Position numbers and translations under genes: made by a program. From contig DPCD01000054.1 in the NCBI GenBank assembly GCA_003516765.1, forward strand, positions 1 to 7,962: 7,962 nt of DNA, written 5' to 3'. Positions 5,942 through 7,962 of the stretch are shown one piece after another (position 1 is the first letter of the stretch; each line of letters starts with the position of its first letter). Under the pieces are notes generated by a model, which did no database searches, was not told the DNA's origin, and saw only the letters and a program-made list of their open reading frames with translations. Origin of the DNA: Clostridiales bacterium (GTDB lineage: Bacteria; Bacillota; Clostridia; Oscillospirales; Oscillospiraceae).

Positions 5942-6445
5942 ATGCTGCTGGAACTTCGCAAGCTTATGACAAGCTCCGGCGAGACACTGCCCTTTGAGAC
6001 GAGCGTCGATTTAAGCGATATGCCGTTTGGCGGCTGCAAGCCGGTGACTGAGCCGGTCCTTGCAAAAGGACAGGTGCGGAACACCGCGGGTGTGCTGGAA
6101 ATGACCGGCACGGTCGAGACGGTTCTTCACGGAATCTGCGACCGCTGCGCGACGGCGTTCACCCGCCCGGTGCAGTACCCGTTACACGCGGTATTGACTA
6201 CAGAGCCGGAGAGCGACGATTTTGAAGACCCGTGGGTCTTCGAGCTTGTCAACGACTGCGCGGATCTCGACGACATCGTGACCACCACCTTTGTGCTGAA
6301 CATGGACAGTAAACTCCTGTGCAGCGAAGATTGCAAAGGACTCTGCTCCCGGTGCGGAGCAAACCTGAATCTTGGGACTTGCGGCTGCAAGCCCGAACCC
6401 GATCCCCGCTTTGCTGCCTTACAGCAGTTATTGGACAAAAAGTAG
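5942..6445 (+). CDS. yceD: YceD/DUF177 family protein, ribosome-biogenesis associated
   Basis: A 167-residue cytoplasmic protein of the DUF177 (COG1399) family, usually encoded just before rpmF. Family members are linked to 23S rRNA accumulation or large-subunit maturation, but the molecular activity is not well defined. Typical features seen here are CDRC (66-69), an acidic middle region and a cysteine-rich C-terminal block, LCSEDCKGLCSRCG (126-139) followed by CGC (147-149) and DPR (154-156), which may bind zinc. The start at ATG 5942 is chosen over the in-frame TTG at 5930 because GGAGGG (5932-5937) lies just upstream and would fall inside the longer version; the 4-base gap is slightly short. 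It shares a strong promoter with rpmF, which begins 41 bases after its stop. Confidence 0.92.
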   Translation: MLLELRKLMTSSGETLPFETSVDLSDMPFGGCKPVTEPVLAKGQVRNTAGVLEMTGTVETVLHGICDRCATAFTRPVQYPLHAVLTTEPESDDFEDPWVFELVNDCADLDDIVTTTFVLNMDSKLLCSEDCKGLCSRCGANLNLGTCGCKPEPDPRFAALQQLLDKK

Positions 6446-6486
6446 ACAATGTGCCTTACGGCATTTCAACCAAGGAGGTGTACCAA

Positions 6487-6672
6487 ATGGCAGTACCCAA
6501 GAGAAAAGTATCCCGCGCAAGAAGAGATAAGAGACGCAGTTCCCACTGGAAGCTGGCGATCCCCGGTGTCGTCGCTTGCCCGAAGTGCGGCGAGCCCCGC
6601 CTGCCTCACAGAGCATGCAAAGCTTGCGGCTATTACAATGGTCGTGAAGTCATTTCTGTTGAAGCTAAGTAA
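6487..6672 (+). CDS. rpmF: 50S ribosomal protein L32 (bL32)
   Basis: A 61-residue basic protein of the large ribosomal subunit. It begins MAVPKRKVSRARRDKRRS, the classic L32 N terminus. It carries four cysteines in two pairs, CPKC (31-34) and CKAC (44-47), so it is the zinc-binding form rather than the cysteine-free paralogue induced under zinc limitation in some bacteria. An almost ideal ribosome binding site, AAGGAGGTG (6472-6480), precedes the ATG and argues for the start at 6487; the frame is open further upstream, but that part overlaps yceD. It is co-transcribed with yceD and followed by a strong terminator at 6693-6722. Confidence 0.98.
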   Translation: MAVPKRKVSRARRDKRRSSHWKLAIPGVVACPKCGEPRLPHRACKACGYYNGREVISVEAK

Positions 6673-6692
6673 GTTCGCTCGATACGAGAATG

Positions 6693-6722
6693 AGAGGGAG
6701 GCTGAGTCAGTCTCCCTCTTTT
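6693..6722 (+). terminator. Rho-independent terminator after rpmF, possible attenuator before der
   Basis: AGAGGGAG (6693-6700) pairs with CTCCCTCT (6712-6719). The inner GCTG/CAGT pairing (including one G-U) extends the stem to 12 bp around a 3-base loop, followed by a short T run. It begins 20 bases after the rpmF stop. The 3' arm could alternatively pair with the der ribosome binding site, because AGAGGGAGG recurs at 6759-6767. I see no convincing promoter between the terminator and der (6723-6775). Confidence 0.85.
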
Positions 6723-6775
6723 CTTGCTGATTTTGCGCAGCGCGGCTGCTTCTGTGTAAGAGGGAGGTAATATCT

Positions 6776-7962
6776 ATGGCAAAACCGATTGTAGCAATCG
6801 TGGGTCGACCGAATGTCGGCAAGTCGATGCTCTTCAATAAGCTGACCGGCAAGCGCATGGCGATTGTGGAAGATACGCCCGGCGTGACGCGCGACCGGAT
6901 TTACGGCGAATGCGACTGGAACGGGCGCAGCTTTGCCCTCGTTGATACCGGCGGCATTGAGCCGGGCACGAACAGCGAGATGCTGAAATTCATGCGCCGC
7001 CAGGCAGAAATCGCCATCGAGACCGCAACGGTCATTATCATGGTCGTGGACGTCACCGTGGGGCTTACCGCAGCCGACAGCGAGGTTGCGGCGATGCTCA
7101 AAAAGTCCAAAAAGCCCGTCGTTCTGGCAGTCAACAAGTGCGACCGCACGGGCGGCGTCAATCCGGAGGTCTATGAGTTTTATTCGCTCGGTCTCGGAGA
7201 CCCGATTGAGGTTTCCGCGGTCCATGGGCACGGCACGGGCGATATTCTGGACGCCTGTGTGGAAAACTTCCCGGACACGGACGATGAGGAATACGACGAG
7301 GACGTGATTAAAGTTGCGATCATCGGCAAGCCGAACGTCGGCAAGTCGAGTCTTCTCAACCGCATTCTGGGCGAGGAACGCGTGATCGTTTCCGATGTTG
7401 CCGGCACGACGCGCGACGCCATCGACAGCTATTTTGAAAACGAATTCGGCAAGTATCTGTTTATCGATACCGCCGGTATGCGCCGCAAGTCGAAGGTCGA
7501 CGACGCGGTGGAAAAATATTCGAACCTGCGCTCGGTTTCCGCGATTGAGCGCGCGGACGTGTGCCTGATTCTGATCGACGCTAACGAGGGCGTCACCGAG
7601 CAGGACACCAAGGTCGCCGGGCTTGCGCACGAGGCAGGCAAGGCGTGCATCATCGTCGTCAACAAGTGGGACATGGTCGAAAAAGACACGAACACGATGC
7701 AGAAGATGACGGATGATATCCGCCGCGACCTGAGCTATATGACCTACGCGCCGGTGCTGTTCATCTCCGCGCTGACCGGTCAGCGGGTCGACAAGCTCTT
7801 TGAAATGGTCAACGCCGTATCGAACCAGAACTCCATGCGCATCACGACCGGCATGCTCAACAACATTCTCGAAGATGCCACCGCGCGCGTCCAGCCGCCC
7901 ACAGACAAAGGACGCAGGCTCAAGATCTACTATATGACGCAGGTCGGCGTCAAGCCGCCGCA
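6776..7962 (+). CDS. der: Ribosome assembly GTPase Der (EngA), truncated by the window edge
   Basis: The first 395 residues of Der, an essential GTPase with two tandem G domains that acts in 50S subunit assembly; the family is about 440 residues. The frame stays open to the window end, so only part of the C-terminal KH-like domain (from about residue 350) is visible. G domain 1 has GRPNVGKS (10-17), DTGG (57-60), NKCD (120-123) and SA (147-148). G domain 2 has GKPNVGKS (184-191), DTAG (231-234), NKWD (296-299) and SAL (331-333 region). An acidic linker (DTDDEEYDED, 167-176) separates them. In the first P-loop the residue after GKS is methionine, where threonine is usual. The start is supported by GGGAGGT (6762-6768) seven bases upstream of ATG 6776. 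It lies 103 bases after rpmF, beyond a terminator, so it may be expressed by readthrough. Confidence 0.97.
   Translation, partial: MAKPIVAIVGRPNVGKSMLFNKLTGKRMAIVEDTPGVTRDRIYGECDWNGRSFALVDTGGIEPGTNSEMLKFMRRQAEIAIETATVIIMVVDVTVGLTAADSEVAAMLKKSKKPVVLAVNKCDRTGGVNPEVYEFYSLGLGDPIEVSAVHGHGTGDILDACVENFPDTDDEEYDEDVIKVAIIGKPNVGKSSLLNRILGEERVIVSDVAGTTRDAIDSYFENEFGKYLFIDTAGMRRKSKVDDAVEKYSNLRSVSAIERADVCLILIDANEGVTEQDTKVAGLAHEAGKACIIVVNKWDMVEKDTNTMQKMTDDIRRDLSYMTYAPVLFISALTGQRVDKLFEMVNAVSNQNSMRITTGMLNNILEDATARVQPPTDKGRRLKIYYMTQVGVKPP

Noticed and set aside
6319..6486. N-terminal extension of L32 in the same frame
   Set aside because: It overlaps yceD in another frame, and the L32 start has a near-perfect ribosome binding site and the conserved MAVPKR N terminus.

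Overview
The window looks like chromosomal DNA from a Gram-positive Clostridia-type bacterium, plausibly one of the moderately GC-rich gut Oscillospirales. The evidence is strong AGGAGG-type ribosome binding sites, sigma-A promoters with 17-bp spacers, a yceD-rpmF-der gene string with a four-cysteine L32, and protein sequences of clostridial flavour. This placement is inference from sequence style, not from a database search. Nothing suggests a phage, an insertion sequence, a CRISPR array or an RNA gene. It reads as an ordinary housekeeping and transport region.

Region 1 (1-693): a possible tail of an upstream gene, then a LOG-family phosphoribohydrolase on the plus strand. It ends at a strong bidirectional terminator (657-688) shared with the convergent operon to its right. 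Region 2 (694-4798): a complete minus-strand polyamine importer operon, potA-potB-potC-potD, with every junction overlapping. It is driven by a clear sigma-A promoter at 4719-4747. PotD is unusual: it has no lipobox cysteine and instead carries a C-terminal membrane anchor. The leader between promoter and potA holds a perfect 12-bp palindrome, and the promoter lies in one arm of a longer inverted repeat that follows the upstream gene. Region 3 (4799-5752): an RluA-family pseudouridine synthase on the minus strand. Region 4 (5753-5941): a compact divergent promoter region. Region 5 (5942-7962): on the plus strand, yceD (DUF177), rpmF (ribosomal protein L32), a strong terminator, and der (two-domain GTPase), which runs off the right edge.

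Two functional themes appear. PotABCD is one complete ABC importer: cytoplasmic ATPase, two permeases and an extracytoplasmic binding protein. The right half gathers four genes tied to the large ribosomal subunit: an rRNA pseudouridine synthase, YceD, L32 and the 50S assembly GTPase Der. No wholly new system is evident. The observations most worth checking are the C-terminally anchored PotD, an attenuator-like terminator whose 3' arm could also pair with the der ribosome binding site, and the palindromic elements around the potA promoter.
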